In this document: piece by piece, positions 1 through 9,197 of the stretch
Numbering within the stretch: the first letter of the stretch is position 1
Layout of the letters: each line of letters starts with the position of its first letter
Source: Betaproteobacteria bacterium
Lineage (GTDB): Bacteria; Pseudomonadota; Gammaproteobacteria; Burkholderiales; WYBJ01
Direction: 5' to 3'
Assembly (NCBI GenBank): GCA_009377585.1
Contig: WHTS01000003.1
Coordinates: 74,015 to 138,014, forward strand
Length of the DNA stretch: 64,000 bases
Position numbers and translations under genes: made by a program
The notes under the pieces: generated by a model
What the model was told of the DNA's origin: nothing
Seen by the model: the letters and a program-made list of their open reading frames with translations, nothing else
The model's database searches: none

Positions 1-432
1 CTCGCCTTCAACGCTCGCTCGGACGAAACCGTGCAAGCGATTGCGCGCGGCGGCTACGTGCTCGTCGATGCCGACGGCGGCAAGCCGGCCGCGATCCTGA
101 TTGCGACCGGCTCGGAGGTCGCGCTTGCCGTCGCAGCGCGTGAAAAGCTGGCCGCGGCGGGCGTCCCGGTGCGGGTCGTATCCATGCCCTCGACCAGCGT
201 ATTCGATCGGCAAGACGCGGCTTATCGTGAAACGGTGCTCTTGCGCGGCATTCCGCGACTCGCGCTGGAGGCCGGCGTGCCCGACTACTGGCGCAAGTAC
301 GTCGGACTGGAAGGCGACGTGATCGGCATCGACCGGTTCGGCGAATCGGCGCCCGGGGCCGACGTCTTCAAATTCCTCGGCTTCACGGTAGACAACGTCG
401 TCGCGCGCACGCAGGCACTCGTTGGCGGCTGA
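1..432 (+). CDS. tkt: Transketolase, C-terminal part (5' end outside window)
   Basis: The frame is open from base 1 and ends with TGA at 430-432, so only about the last 143 residues are present. The segment matches the transketolase C-terminal domain: ARGGYVL, then IATGSEVALAV, RVVSMPSTSVFD, DYWRKYVGLEGDVIGID and FGESAPG, followed by GFTVDNVV near the end. The enzyme moves two-carbon ketol units between pentose and other sugar phosphates with thiamine diphosphate, in the cytoplasm. The cofactor-binding domains lie upstream of the window. It is followed after 93 bp by gap, pgk and pyk on the same strand, a usual betaproteobacterial arrangement. Confidence 0.93.
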   Translation, partial: LAFNARSDETVQAIARGGYVLVDADGGKPAAILIATGSEVALAVAAREKLAAAGVPVRVVSMPSTSVFDRQDAAYRETVLLRGIPRLALEAGVPDYWRKYVGLEGDVIGIDRFGESAPGADVFKFLGFTVDNVVARTQALVGG

Positions 433-525
433 GGTTCACGCGGGCGTGTTAGTTGCCTGGCTTCAGGCGCTGAGGCGATGGCGTTAGAATAGTTCGCAAG
501 AACTTCTCCCCGCCTGGAGCCCGTC

Positions 526-1536
526 ATGACCATTCGCGTTGCCATCAACGGCTATGGCCGCATCGGCCGAAACATCCTGCGTGCCCATTCCGAGTCGGGC
601 AAATCGCATCCGATCGAGATCGTCGCCATCAACGACCTCGGTAGCGCCGAGACCAACGCCCACCTTACCCGCTACGACACGGTGCACGGCAAGTTCGGCG
701 GCAAGATCGAGGTCGATGGCGATGCGATGGTGGTGAACGGCGATCGCATCAAGGTGCTCGCGGTGCGCAATCCCGCAGAGCTGCCGTGGGGCGATCTCAA
801 GGTCGATGTCGTGCTGGAGTGCACCGGTCTTTTCACCACCAAGGAGAAAGCTGGCGCGCATCTGAAGGGCGGCGCGAAGAAGGTCATCATTTCGGCGCCC
901 GGTGGCAAGGACGTCGATGCGACGGTGGTGTACGGCGTCAACCACAAGTCGCTCAAGGCGAGCCACACCGTCATCTCCAACGCTTCGTGCACGACCAACT
1001 GCCTGGCGCCGGTCGCCAAGGTGATGCACGAGAAGATCGGTATCGTCAACGGGCTCATGACGACGGTGCATGCGTATACCAACGATCAGGTGCTCACCGA
1101 CGTCTATCACGAGGACCTGCGCCGCGCGCGCTCGGCCACGCAGTCGATGATCCCCACCAAGACGGGCGCCGCGGCTGCCGTCGGCCTGGTCCTGCCCGAG
1201 CTGAACGGCAAGCTCGACGGCTTTGCGATCCGGGTGCCGACGATCAACGTTTCGATCGTGGATCTCTCCTTCGTCGCCGCGCGCAGCACCAGCGTGGACG
1301 AGGTCAACGCGCTGATGAAAGGCGCCGCCGAAGGCGAGCTCAAGGGCGTTCTCGGCTACAGCTCGGGCCAACTGGTCTCGGTCGATTTCAATCACACGAC
1401 CGAGTCGAGCCTTTTCGACGCGACACTTACCAAGGTCTCGGGCAACCTGGTGAAGTGCCTCGCCTGGTATGACAATGAATGGGGCTTCAGCAACCGGATG
1501 TTGGATACGACGGTTGCGTTGGTAAACGCGAAGTAG
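526..1536 (+). CDS. gap: Glyceraldehyde-3-phosphate dehydrogenase
   Basis: This 336-residue protein is full length for the family. It converts glyceraldehyde-3-phosphate to 1,3-bisphosphoglycerate with NAD(P)+ in the cytoplasm. The dinucleotide-binding loop NGYGRIGRN is at residues 8-16. The catalytic cysteine is Cys155 in SNASCTTNC, followed by the substrate-binding TVHAYTNDQ, and the C-terminal [12 protein letters not shown] is intact. The ATG has a GGAG about 8 bases upstream. A TAGAAT hexamer at 485-490 may be the -10 of its promoter, but no good -35 is visible. It sits between tkt and pgk, so it probably belongs to a shared glycolysis/Calvin-type block. Confidence 0.97.
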   Translation: MTIRVAINGYGRIGRNILRAHSESGKSHPIEIVAINDLGSAETNAHLTRYDTVHGKFGGKIEVDGDAMVVNGDRIKVLAVRNPAELPWGDLKVDVVLECTGLFTTKEKAGAHLKGGAKKVIISAPGGKDVDATVVYGVNHKSLKASHTVISNASCTTNCLAPVAKVMHEKIGIVNGLMTTVHAYTNDQVLTDVYHEDLRRARSATQSMIPTKTGAAAAVGLVLPELNGKLDGFAIRVPTINVSIVDLSFVAARSTSVDEVNALMKGAAEGELKGVLGYSSGQLVSVDFNHTTESSLFDATLTKVSGNLVKCLAWYDNEWGFSNRMLDTTVALVNAK

Positions 1537-1544
1537 ATCGAAGC

Positions 1545-1618
1545 GTCATTCCCGTGTAAACGGGAATCCGGAACAATCCGGAATCAGTGGCCCGGATTCC
1601 CGCCTGCGCGGGAATGAC
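1545..1618. repeat. Palindromic intergenic repeat (GTCATTCCCG type)
   Basis: A 74-bp element lies between gap and pgk. It starts with GTCATTCCCG and ends with its reverse complement CGGGAATGAC. Each end also folds internally: CCCG/CGGG around tgtaaa on the left, and CCCG/CGGG around cctgcg on the right, with GGATT-type arms inside. This layout is that of the dispersed REP-like repeats found between genes in many beta- and gammaproteobacteria. It could act as a terminator or mRNA stabiliser after gap. Confidence 0.6.
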
Positions 1619-1835
1619 GGCAGTGCGCCTGCGACTTCGCACACCCGGTACACGGCGCTGCACTTTTCGGCGCCTCTGTTGTTTGCCGCTGCCAGCGCCG
1701 CCCGCGACAGCTACAATCGAACCTGGCCCGCCGCCCGGGAGCCTGTCCGCATCGATTGCCGGCGTGCGTAGCCCACCGATTGCGCGCTTCACCGCACTGC
1801 GGCGGGCGCTGCGCCCACGCGAAGGAGTGCACGAC

Positions 1836-3017
1836 GTGAAATTCCTGCGAATGACCGACCTCGATCTCAAGGCCAGGCGGGTATTCATTCGTGTCGACTT
1901 CAACGTGCCGCAGGACGGCGCGGGCAACGTCACCGACGACACCCGCATCCGCGCTGCGCTGCCGGGAATTCGCTACGCGCTCGACGCGGGCGCAGCGGTG
2001 ATGCTCACTTCGCATCTCGGCCGGCCGAAGGAAGGCGAGTTGAAGCCCGAGGATTCACTCGAGCCGGTCGCGCGGCGCCTGGCCGAACTGCTGGGGCGGC
2101 CGGTGCCTGTTCGGCGCGACTGGGTGGATGGCGTCGAAGTCGTCCCCGGTGAAGTGGTGCTGCTGGAGAACTGCCGCGTGAACGTGGGCGAGAAGAAAGA
2201 CAGCGAGGCGCTCGCCCGCAAGATGGCCGCGCTGTGCGATGTCTACGTCAACGATGCTTTCGGCACCGCGCATCGTGCCGAGGCGACCACCCACGGAATC
2301 GCCAGATTCGCCAAGGTGGCGTGTGCCGGGCCGTTGATGGCCGCGGAGCTCGACGCGCTGTCGCGCGCATTAGGCAACCCGGCGCGGCCGCTACTTGCGA
2401 TCGTCGCCGGCTCCAAGGTTTCGACCAAGCTCACCATTCTGGAAGCGCTCGCCGACAAAGTCGACCAGCTGATCGTCGGCGGTGGAATCGCCAACACGTT
2501 CATGGTCGCCGCCGGCCTGCCCATCGGGAAATCGCTGGCCGAGGCGGACCTGGTCGAAGCGGCGCGGACCGTGATGGCCAAAATGAAGGCGCGCGGCGCC
2601 GCGGTGCCGCTGCCCGAGGACGTCGTGGTCGCGAAACGCTTCGCCGCCGATGCCGAGCCGAGCGCCAGGGATGCGCAGGCGGTCGCGGCCGACGACATGA
2701 TTCTCGACATCGGGACACGAACGGCGCAGCGCTATGCCGAGCTGATCGGCAAGGCCGGCACTGTCGTATGGAACGGTCCGGTCGGCGTGTTCGAATTCGA
2801 TGCCTTCGCCGCCGGAACCCGCACGGTGGCGCAGGCGATTGCCGAGTCGAAGGCGTACTCGATCGCGGGCGGCGGCGATACGGTGGCCGCGATCGCCAAG
2901 TTCGGCATCACCGACAAGGTGTCGTACATCTCCACCGGCGGCGGCGCATTCCTCGAGTTTCTCGAGGGCAAGACCCTGCCGGCAGTCGCCATACTCGAGG
3001 CGCGCGCGCAAGCGTAG
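1836..3017 (+). CDS. pgk: Phosphoglycerate kinase
   Basis: The protein has 393 residues. It transfers phosphate between 1,3-bisphosphoglycerate and ADP in glycolysis or gluconeogenesis. Landmarks are [11 protein letters not shown] near the N-terminus, [37 protein letters not shown] and the nucleotide loop GGGDTVAA. The frame is open far upstream, but I chose the GTG at 1836. It has AAGGAG 8 bases upstream, and the protein then starts [11 protein letters not shown] as family members do. A TACAAT at 1712-1717 could be its -10. The gene is followed after 56 bp by pyk. Confidence 0.96.
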   Translation: MKFLRMTDLDLKARRVFIRVDFNVPQDGAGNVTDDTRIRAALPGIRYALDAGAAVMLTSHLGRPKEGELKPEDSLEPVARRLAELLGRPVPVRRDWVDGVEVVPGEVVLLENCRVNVGEKKDSEALARKMAALCDVYVNDAFGTAHRAEATTHGIARFAKVACAGPLMAAELDALSRALGNPARPLLAIVAGSKVSTKLTILEALADKVDQLIVGGGIANTFMVAAGLPIGKSLAEADLVEAARTVMAKMKARGAAVPLPEDVVVAKRFAADAEPSARDAQAVAADDMILDIGTRTAQRYAELIGKAGTVVWNGPVGVFEFDAFAAGTRTVAQAIAESKAYSIAGGGDTVAAIAKFGITDKVSYISTGGGAFLEFLEGKTLPAVAILEARAQA

Positions 3018-3073
3018 CGCCGCGCGCGTGCGCCAACTCGCGAGTCGCTGAATTCAGGGGGAGCTTTGATTCG

Positions 3074-4501
3074 ATGCCACGCAGAACGAAGATCGTAGCC
3101 ACGCTGGGACCCGCCTCGAGCGAGCCGGCTGTCTTGAGCCGCATGATCGCGGCCGGCCTGGATGTCGTGCGGCTGAATTTTTCCCACGGCACGCCGCGCG
3201 AGCACGAGAAGCGCGTGACGACGGTGCGCCAGCTCGCGCGCAAGGCCGGGCGCGCGGTCGGCGTCCTGGTCGATCTGCAAGGGCCGAAGATTCGCATCGG
3301 CCGCTTCGAGAACGACCGCATCACGCTGCACCCGGGGCACAAGTTCATTCTGGATGCGGAGTGCAAGCTCGGCGACCAAACGCGCGTGGGTCTCGACTAT
3401 CCCAACCTGCCGCGCGATGTCCACAAGGGCGATACGCTGCTGCTCGACGATGGCGCCATCGTGCTCACGGTGCAGGACGTGAAAGGACCGCGCATCGTGA
3501 CCAAGGTGGTGGAAGGCGGCGCGCTTTCCAACAACAAGGGCATCAACCGCAAGGGCGGGGGCTTGAGCGCGCCGGCGTTGACCGAGAAGGACATGGAGGA
3601 CATCAAGCTCGCGGCGCATCTGAAGGCGGATTTTCTCGGCGTGTCGTTTCCGCGCTCGGGCGAAGACATGCAATGGGCGCGCGAGCTGCTGCAGAAGGCG
3701 CGCGGCGGCGCGCTCCTGGTAGCCAAGATCGAGCGCGCGGAAGCCATTCCAGCGCTGGAAGACATCGTCAACGCCTCGGATGCGATCATGGTGGCGCGCG
3801 GCGATCTCGCGGTCGAAGTCGGGGATGCCGCGGTGCCCGCCTTGCAGAAGCGCATGATCCGCATGAGCCGCGACCACAACAAGCTGGTGATCACCGCGAC
3901 CCAGATGATGGAGTCGATGATGAATCACCCCAGCCCGACGCGCGCCGAGGTCTCGGATGTGGCCAATGCCGTTCTCGACGGCACCGATGCCGTAATGTTG
4001 TCCGGTGAAACCGCTGCGGGCAAATACCCGGTGCAAACCATCGCCGCCATGGCGCGCGTGTGCGAGGCGGCCGAGAAGGAAGACCTTCCCGGCGCGGATC
4101 GGCTTCGTTCCGGGTTGCCGCAGGACGCGGAAGAAGCAATCGGGCGCGCCACCATGTACACGGCAGCCTCGCTCGAAATCAAGGCGGTCGCGGCGATGAC
4201 GCAGAGCGGCAAGACGGTGCAGCTCATGTCGCGCATGGCCTGCTCGGTGCCGATCTATGCCTTGAGCTCGATCACCGAAACGCGCCGCCGGGTGACGCTG
4301 TTTCGGGGCGTCTACCCGATCAAGTTCAAGGGCTCCCGGGACCCCGAGCGAGCCTTGCACATGGCGGAAGACGAATTGCTCAAGCGCGGTGCGGTCGTGA
4401 ACGGCGACTACATCATCCTCACCATCGGCGAGCCGTTCGGCAAGGCCGGCGGCACCAACACCATGAAGATCGTCAAGGTGGGCGAGCACCGCAAGCGCTG
4501 A
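3074..4501 (+). CDS. pyk: Pyruvate kinase
   Basis: The protein has 475 residues, normal for a type II bacterial pyruvate kinase. It makes pyruvate and ATP from phosphoenolpyruvate and ADP. Visible motifs are RTKIVATLGPAS at the N-terminus, VVRLNFSHGT, LQGPKIRIGRF, MVARGDLAVEVG and the active-site stretch ITATQMMESM. The regulatory C-terminal domain is complete. The chosen ATG follows a GGGGGAG about 10 bases upstream. A longer upstream open frame is a shadow of pgk. It ends the glycolytic block and is followed by a hairpin. Confidence 0.96.
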   Translation: MPRRTKIVATLGPASSEPAVLSRMIAAGLDVVRLNFSHGTPREHEKRVTTVRQLARKAGRAVGVLVDLQGPKIRIGRFENDRITLHPGHKFILDAECKLGDQTRVGLDYPNLPRDVHKGDTLLLDDGAIVLTVQDVKGPRIVTKVVEGGALSNNKGINRKGGGLSAPALTEKDMEDIKLAAHLKADFLGVSFPRSGEDMQWARELLQKARGGALLVAKIERAEAIPALEDIVNASDAIMVARGDLAVEVGDAAVPALQKRMIRMSRDHNKLVITATQMMESMMNHPSPTRAEVSDVANAVLDGTDAVMLSGETAAGKYPVQTIAAMARVCEAAEKEDLPGADRLRSGLPQDAEEAIGRATMYTAASLEIKAVAAMTQSGKTVQLMSRMACSVPIYALSSITETRRRVTLFRGVYPIKFKGSRDPERALHMAEDELLKRGAVVNGDYIILTIGEPFGKAGGTNTMKIVKVGEHRKR

Positions 4502-4504
4502 GCA

Positions 4505-4526
4505 CGAACGCCGGGCTTGGCGTTCG
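4505..4526 (+). terminator. Possible hairpin terminator after pyk
   Basis: A perfect 8-bp stem, CGAACGCC/GGCGTTCG, with a 6-base loop starts 3 bases after the pyk stop. There is no T-run after it, so it could be a weak or Rho-assisted terminator, or an mRNA 3' end structure. A second weaker stem (AGGCCGG/CCGGCCT) is at 4551-4575. Confidence 0.45.
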
Positions 4527-4682
4527 AGCCACCCCCCGGGTCGAGGCACCAGGCCGGTATGGGCGTTCCCGGCCTAACCGGGGCGTTTGCCCGCCTCTTT
4601 CTCCCTCCGAGGCTTCGCCCCGGCGGTAGAATCGGAGCGCCGCACCCAAGCACTCCCCCGAATCCTCTCATGGAGGCCGGCC

Positions 4683-5225
4683 TTGGCAGCCACGACTTCC
4701 GCTTCCGGCAGACGTAACGCGACGCCCCGCAGCCAGGCGAAGCCCAAGCGCCCTTCCAGCGACGGCACCAAGACAGAAGGCGCAATCCGCGGCGGCAATG
4801 GCCGCTATCAGTATGATCTTGCGCGCATCCGCAAGGTAGCGGCGGGAACCGGCTATTCCACCTCGCACGGCGGCGTGGTCGAGGGCGAACGCATGCTGGT
4901 GGGCTACATCCACAAGCCGCGCGGCACCGGATCGCGCATGCATTCGCACAAGAACGAGCAGTTCAATCTCGTGGTCAAGGGCACGCTCACCGGCTCGGTC
5001 AACGGCAAGCGGGTGCATGCACCCGCGGGCACCTTGATCTACATTCCGGCCAATGCGCCGCACACGCTGGTATCGACCCCGGACGAGGACGTGATCTTCA
5101 TCGCGATCAAGGACCTGTCGCAGGGCATCATCGGCAAAGCGGTGGACGGAACGATGGCCGGTCCCGTCTACCTCGAGGGCTTCGGCCCGCGCAAGACGAC
5201 CAAGAAAACCAGGAACGGAAGTTAG
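4683..5225 (+). CDS. Cupin-domain protein
   Basis: This is a 180-residue protein with a single RmlC-like cupin barrel in its C-terminal two thirds. The metal-site motif HSHKNEQF is followed by GxLxGxxNG, and the second motif is PAGTLIYIPANAPH, giving a likely His2-Glu-His metal site. About 45 N-terminal residues are basic and low in complexity. I chose the TTG at 4683 because GGAGG lies 6 bases upstream; the next Met in frame falls inside the barrel. It is 10 bp before a carboxyltransferase gene and probably co-transcribed with it. Cupins of this kind may be dioxygenases, isomerases or sensors, so the reaction is unknown. Confidence 0.8.
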   Translation: MAATTSASGRRNATPRSQAKPKRPSSDGTKTEGAIRGGNGRYQYDLARIRKVAAGTGYSTSHGGVVEGERMLVGYIHKPRGTGSRMHSHKNEQFNLVVKGTLTGSVNGKRVHAPAGTLIYIPANAPHTLVSTPDEDVIFIAIKDLSQGIIGKAVDGTMAGPVYLEGFGPRKTTKKTRNGS

Positions 5226-5235
5226 GCATATCACG

Positions 5236-6450
5236 ATGGCATTCGAGGAAACGCTGCAGGAGCTGGAGCGCCGGCGCGCCAAGGCGCTGGCCATGGGCGG
5301 CCCGGAGAAGGTCGCCAAGCGCAAGGCCGAGGGGCAACTCAACGCGCGCGAACGCATCGACCACCTGATCGACCCGGGCAGCTTCAGCGAGTCCGGCATG
5401 TTCGCCACCTCGCACCGGCCCGAAGTTCGCGCGCGTACGCCTGCCGACGGCAAAGTGGCGGGATTCGCGCGCATCGACGGACGCGAGGTCGCCCTGGTCG
5501 CCAACGACTTCACCGTGCTGGGCGCCTCCTCCAGCGTGATCAACATGAAGAAGATCAAGCACGTGAAGCAGGTGGCCAACAAGCGCGGGCTGCCGCTGGT
5601 GCTGCTCGGCGAGTCGAGCGGTGCACGCATGCCGGACCGCATGGGTGCGGCCGGACGCTCGCTGGTCGCGCAGGACGCGGCCGAATACCAGCGGTTGCGC
5701 GAAACGCCGTGGGTATCGGCGTTGCTGGGTCCCTGCTACGGCTCGTCGACCTGGTATGCCGCGATGTCCGACCTCGTCGTCATGCGCAAGGGCTCGACCA
5801 TGGCCATCGCGAGCGCGCGCGTGACCTCCATGGCGATCAACAAGCCGATCGACCCGGAAGAGCTGGGCGGCTGGCGGGTGCATGCCGAGAAAAGCGGGCT
5901 GGTCGACCTGGCGGTGGATACCGACCAGCAGGCGCTCGACGCCGTGCGCCGATTCCTGTCCTACTTGCCGAGCCACAACATGGAGCCGCCGCCGATCGCG
6001 CCGGTGCCGCCGGGGTCCGAGGAGGGCTCGCGCAAAATCCTCGACATCCTGCCCGAGTCGCGCAGCAAGGTGTACGACGTGCGCAAGATCATCGACGCCA
6101 TCGTCGATGTCGGCAGTCAGTTCGAGGTCAAGGCGCGTTTCGGACGCTCGATCGCAACCTCGCTTGCGCGCCTCGACGGCCGCAGCGTGGGCTTCATCGC
6201 CAGCAACCCGTTGTACAAGGGGGGTGCGCTCGATGAAGCGGGCGACGAATCGGCGCGCCGGCAGGAAGTGCTCGATGCCATCTCGCAAGACGCCAGTGCG
6301 TGGGGGCTCGCCGAGCTGTTTGAGGCGCAGAACGTGATCGATCCGCGCGATACCCGCGCGTTCCTCGTGCGCGCGCTCGAAACTCATCGCCTGCGTCTGA
6401 GCGGGGGTGTTGGCAAGCATCTACTGCATAACTGGCCCACGAGTTATTGA
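5236..6450 (+). CDS. Acyl-CoA carboxylase carboxyltransferase, internally deleted
   Basis: This 404-residue protein belongs to the propionyl/acyl-CoA carboxylase beta family (about 510 residues), which moves CO2 from biotin to an acyl-CoA. It starts MAFEETLQELERRRAKAL and ends with HLLHNWPTSY, closely matching the intact paralogue at 15539-17074 at both ends. After GGALDE (residues 329-334, around base 6235) it jumps straight to a segment equivalent to the last 70 residues. About 107 residues are missing, including the DTPGF and SYGxAYxxMGGG segments of the C-terminal crotonase half. The frame is kept. The product is probably inactive as a transferase. It may be a decaying gene, a deletion in this isolate, or an assembly error. 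Confidence 0.88.
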   Translation: MAFEETLQELERRRAKALAMGGPEKVAKRKAEGQLNARERIDHLIDPGSFSESGMFATSHRPEVRARTPADGKVAGFARIDGREVALVANDFTVLGASSSVINMKKIKHVKQVANKRGLPLVLLGESSGARMPDRMGAAGRSLVAQDAAEYQRLRETPWVSALLGPCYGSSTWYAAMSDLVVMRKGSTMAIASARVTSMAINKPIDPEELGGWRVHAEKSGLVDLAVDTDQQALDAVRRFLSYLPSHNMEPPPIAPVPPGSEEGSRKILDILPESRSKVYDVRKIIDAIVDVGSQFEVKARFGRSIATSLARLDGRSVGFIASNPLYKGGALDEAGDESARRQEVLDAISQDASAWGLAELFEAQNVIDPRDTRAFLVRALETHRLRLSGGVGKHLLHNWPTSY

Positions 6451-6475
6451 GGCAGCAAGCGCCTGAAGCGCGCAC

Positions 6476-7525
6476 ATGAACAACGACGCACCGACCCCCA
6501 AGGCAGCCGCGCAGGCGGCGAAAGAGCGGGCCGCGCAGGCGGCCAAGGACGGGGCCGCGCAGGCGGCCAAGGACGGGGCCGCGCAGGCGGCCAAGGACGG
6601 GGCCGTCCAAACGGCCAGGGCCGCCGCTCGAAACCGGGCAGGCGCGGCCGTGCGGGCAGTCGCATTCGCCGACATCACGGGCTCGAGCAGCCTCTACCAA
6701 TCGCTCGGCGACCTGCGCGCCATGAGCCTCATCACCCGCTGCCTGGTCGCCATGGAAGAGCAGGTCTACCATCACCGCGGCGAGGTCATCAAGACCATCG
6801 GCGAGGAGATGCTGAGCCTTTTTCCCGACGCCAATACGGGAGCGAGCGCCGTCATCGCGATGCAGCAGCGGGTGGAGCATTTCGCCGCCGATGCCGCGCT
6901 TCCCTTGAGCCTGCGCATTGGGCTGCACAACGGGCCGCTGATCGAGGAGCGCGGCGATGTATTCGGCGACGGCGTCAATATCGCGGCGCGGCTGGTGAAG
7001 CTCGCAGGCCCCGGCCAGATCCTGACCGACGCCGGCAGCCTCGCCGTCATGCGCGCGGGGTTTCGGCGCCGCGCGCGCGCCTTGGACCGGCGCAGGGTGA
7101 AGGGGAAAAGCAGCGAGATCGAGCTCGTCGAGCTCGGGTGGCGCCGCCGCTCCGGCGAGCCGTTCACCACTGAGCAGGCAGCCGTGCTGGAAGGCGCGGG
7201 CAAGGCGCACATGCTGCTACGCAGCGACGGACACGAGGTCGTGGTCGACAGTGCGCGCAGCACGTTCACCATCGGGCGCGATGCCGTCAACGATCTGCCG
7301 GTGGTGAGCCGCAAAGCCTCGCGCCAGCATGCGCGCATCGAATGGCGCCGCGACAAGTTCGTGCTGTTCGATCACAGCACCAACGGTACCTACGTCGTCG
7401 TGGAGGGTGAACCGGAGGTGCTGGTCAAGCATGAAGGCTTCGTGCTGCGCGGCCACGGCAAACTCAGCATCGGCGAGCCGGCCGCCGTGCGCAAGCGCGG
7501 GATCATCGAGTTCGAGTGCCGCTAA
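6476..7525 (+). CDS. Class III nucleotide cyclase with C-terminal FHA domain
   Basis: The protein has 349 residues. About 55 residues of Ala/Lys-rich repeats come first, then a class III cyclase domain (about 60-225), then a forkhead-associated domain (about 245-340). In the cyclase, FADITGSS gives the first metal Asp (Asp66). VNIAARL supplies the Asn and Arg usually needed for catalysis. The second metal position reads IGEEML, with Glu110 where Asp is usual. The FHA motif (GRD, SRxHA, STNGTYV) should bind phosphothreonine. No membrane segment is seen. It would make cAMP or cGMP, or act as a degenerate partner of the paralogue 7 bp downstream. Confidence 0.88.
   Translation: MNNDAPTPKAAAQAAKERAAQAAKDGAAQAAKDGAAQAAKDGAVQTARAAARNRAGAAVRAVAFADITGSSSLYQSLGDLRAMSLITRCLVAMEEQVYHHRGEVIKTIGEEMLSLFPDANTGASAVIAMQQRVEHFAADAALPLSLRIGLHNGPLIEERGDVFGDGVNIAARLVKLAGPGQILTDAGSLAVMRAGFRRRARALDRRRVKGKSSEIELVELGWRRRSGEPFTTEQAAVLEGAGKAHMLLRSDGHEVVVDSARSTFTIGRDAVNDLPVVSRKASRQHARIEWRRDKFVLFDHSTNGTYVVVEGEPEVLVKHEGFVLRGHGKLSIGEPAAVRKRGIIEFECR
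6506..6601 (+). repeat. 24-bp tandem repeat coding for AAQAAKDG units
   Basis: Four 24-bp units lie inside the 5' end of the cyclase gene. One diverged copy (6506-6529) is followed by three identical copies (6530-6553, 6554-6577, 6578-6601). They encode AAQAAKER and then AAQAAKDG three times, a helix-favouring, charged Ala/Lys-rich linker. Copy number could vary between strains without breaking the frame. Confidence 0.9.
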
Positions 7526-7532
7526 GCTACAC

Positions 7533-8444
7533 ATGAGCGAATCGCCTGCCCGCGAGCTGCTGGTGCTGTTCGCCGACATCAGCGGCAGCACGGCGATCTA
7601 CGAGCAGCTGGGCGATGCGGCCGCGGTCGAGCTGATCCATGGCCTGCTCGGGCGCATGGAAGAGGAGACGTACTTCCACAAGGGCGCGGTCATCAAGTCG
7701 ATCGGGGACGAGCTGCTGTGCACGTTTCCGGATGTCATATCGGCGCTCGCCGGTGCGACCGCGATGCAGCAGCAGGCGGCGGCGGTGGAGGGTCCCGGCG
7801 GGCGCAAGCTCGCGCTGCGCATCGGCATGCACTACGGCCCCGCGCTGGAGGACCGCGGCGACGTGTTCGGCGATGCCGTCAACGTCGCGGCCCGGGTGGT
7901 GGAGCTGGCGCGGCCGCGCCAGATTCTCATCACCGACAGCTGCTTCGACAAGATCCCGCTGCTCGGCAGAGGCCGCATTCGCGCCATCGACCGCATGAGC
8001 GTGCGCGGCCGCAGTGCCGAGACCACGATCCTGGAAGTGATGTGGCAACGCGGACGCTCGATCACGACCGTGGTACCCCCAATCCAGCGCACGAGCGAGG
8101 ATGCCGGCAGCGTGGTGCTGCATTACGGTGGGCGCACGTTCACCATCTCGCCGCAGGGCAATCCGTTCCTCATCGGGCGCGACGCGAGTTGTCAGCTGGT
8201 GGTCGCCACCACCATGGCCTCGCGCCAGCATGCGAGCATCGGGTCGCGCCGCGGCAAGTTCATCCTCGCCGACAGCAGCACCAACGGCACCTTCGTCGTG
8301 CCGGAAGGGGGGCAGCCCATCCATCTGCGGCGCGAGGAGTTCGTGCTGCAGGGTTCGGGTTGGATCAGTTTCGGCGAGCAACCGCGCGCCGAGGGCGAGG
8401 GCAGCGTGCGCTACGAATTCCGGCCCGCGGTGCGCAAACCCTGA
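7533..8444 (+). CDS. Class III nucleotide cyclase with C-terminal FHA domain (paralogue)
   Basis: The protein has 303 residues and the same cyclase-FHA order as its upstream neighbour, but lacks the Ala-rich N-terminus. FADISGST gives the first metal Asp. IKSIGDELL has the standard second Asp (Asp59). FGDAVNVAARV carries the catalytic Asn and Arg, so this copy looks fully active. The FHA domain shows IGRDASCQL, SRQHASI and STNGTFV. The ATG at 7533 is 7 bp after the upstream stop, so the two are one transcription unit and may form a heterodimer. The product, cAMP or cGMP, cannot be told from sequence alone. Confidence 0.88.
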   Translation: MSESPARELLVLFADISGSTAIYEQLGDAAAVELIHGLLGRMEEETYFHKGAVIKSIGDELLCTFPDVISALAGATAMQQQAAAVEGPGGRKLALRIGMHYGPALEDRGDVFGDAVNVAARVVELARPRQILITDSCFDKIPLLGRGRIRAIDRMSVRGRSAETTILEVMWQRGRSITTVVPPIQRTSEDAGSVVLHYGGRTFTISPQGNPFLIGRDASCQLVVATTMASRQHASIGSRRGKFILADSSTNGTFVVPEGGQPIHLRREEFVLQGSGWISFGEQPRAEGEGSVRYEFRPAVRKP

Positions 8445-8456
8445 GTCGACGCCGCC

Positions 8457-9197
8457 CTATTCCGGCAGATAGCCGGCGGTGAACGACACCAGCCGCCACG
8501 GCCCGCCCTGCGCGGAGAAACAGGCCATGTGCTCGATCGGGCTGCGGATCTGTTGCTCGGGCACATAGCCCGAAGCGCTTTTGAGCGCAATGCGGGTCCA
8601 TTTCTGCGGAAACCCCGGGGTCTTGTCCGCCACTTCCCAGTCCTCGACCTTCACCACCTCGTGCGTCAGGGTGGCAAGCGTGCGCGATTCCGACGAGGGC
8701 TCGGTCTTCACCAGAACATCGGCCGAGACGATGGCGCCGAATGCGAACGGGTCGATGCTGGTCGGCCACTTGGCCGCGACATACGGCGTGCAGAAGCGCG
8801 TGCCGCCCTTGGCGTCCTTGACGTAGGCCCCGCCCAGCTCGACTGCCTTGCGCAGCACATCCCACAGGGGACTTGCGTCGTCGTCGAAATCCCAGCGCCG
8901 GCGAAACTCCTCCAGACCGCGTTTCTGCTCCGGGCCGTTGTCCACGCTGGGATCGATCGCGCCGAGCACGATCTTGCGGTTGCGCGACTCCAGCGCCTCC
9001 ACCAGCCGGTTCTTGTAGCCGAGCCAATCGAGATTCGCGGCGTTCTCGTCGATCGGCGCGAACGGCATGTCTTGCGCGTGCGCCTGGAAACCCGGAAGGA
9101 TCGCGAGGCAGAGCGCGAGCACCGCGCAGGCGGCCCTTGCGTGCGGCGTATCCCACGCGCGCGCCATGCATGCGAAACGCATGACAGCCTGCGTCAT
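8457..9197 (-). CDS. Secreted SH3-like domain protein
   Basis: The frame gives about 246 residues from the ATG at 9197; starts at 9254, 9182 or 9167 are also possible and no ribosome site decides. A hydrophobic stretch (AACAVLALCLAILPGF) followed by QAHA-Q looks like a cleaved signal peptide. The C-terminal half holds an SH3_3-like segment (SADVLVKTEPSSESRTLATLTHEVVKV and SGYVPEQQIRSP). The middle part (WDVLRKAVELGGAYV) is not recognised. It probably acts in the periplasm. It converges on the cyclase pair with 12 bp between stops. Confidence 0.72.
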   Translation of the reverse strand: MTQAVMRFACMARAWDTPHARAACAVLALCLAILPGFQAHAQDMPFAPIDENAANLDWLGYKNRLVEALESRNRKIVLGAIDPSVDNGPEQKRGLEEFRRRWDFDDDASPLWDVLRKAVELGGAYVKDAKGGTRFCTPYVAAKWPTSIDPFAFGAIVSADVLVKTEPSSESRTLATLTHEVVKVEDWEVADKTPGFPQKWTRIALKSASGYVPEQQIRSPIEHMACFSAQGGPWRLVSFTAGYLPE

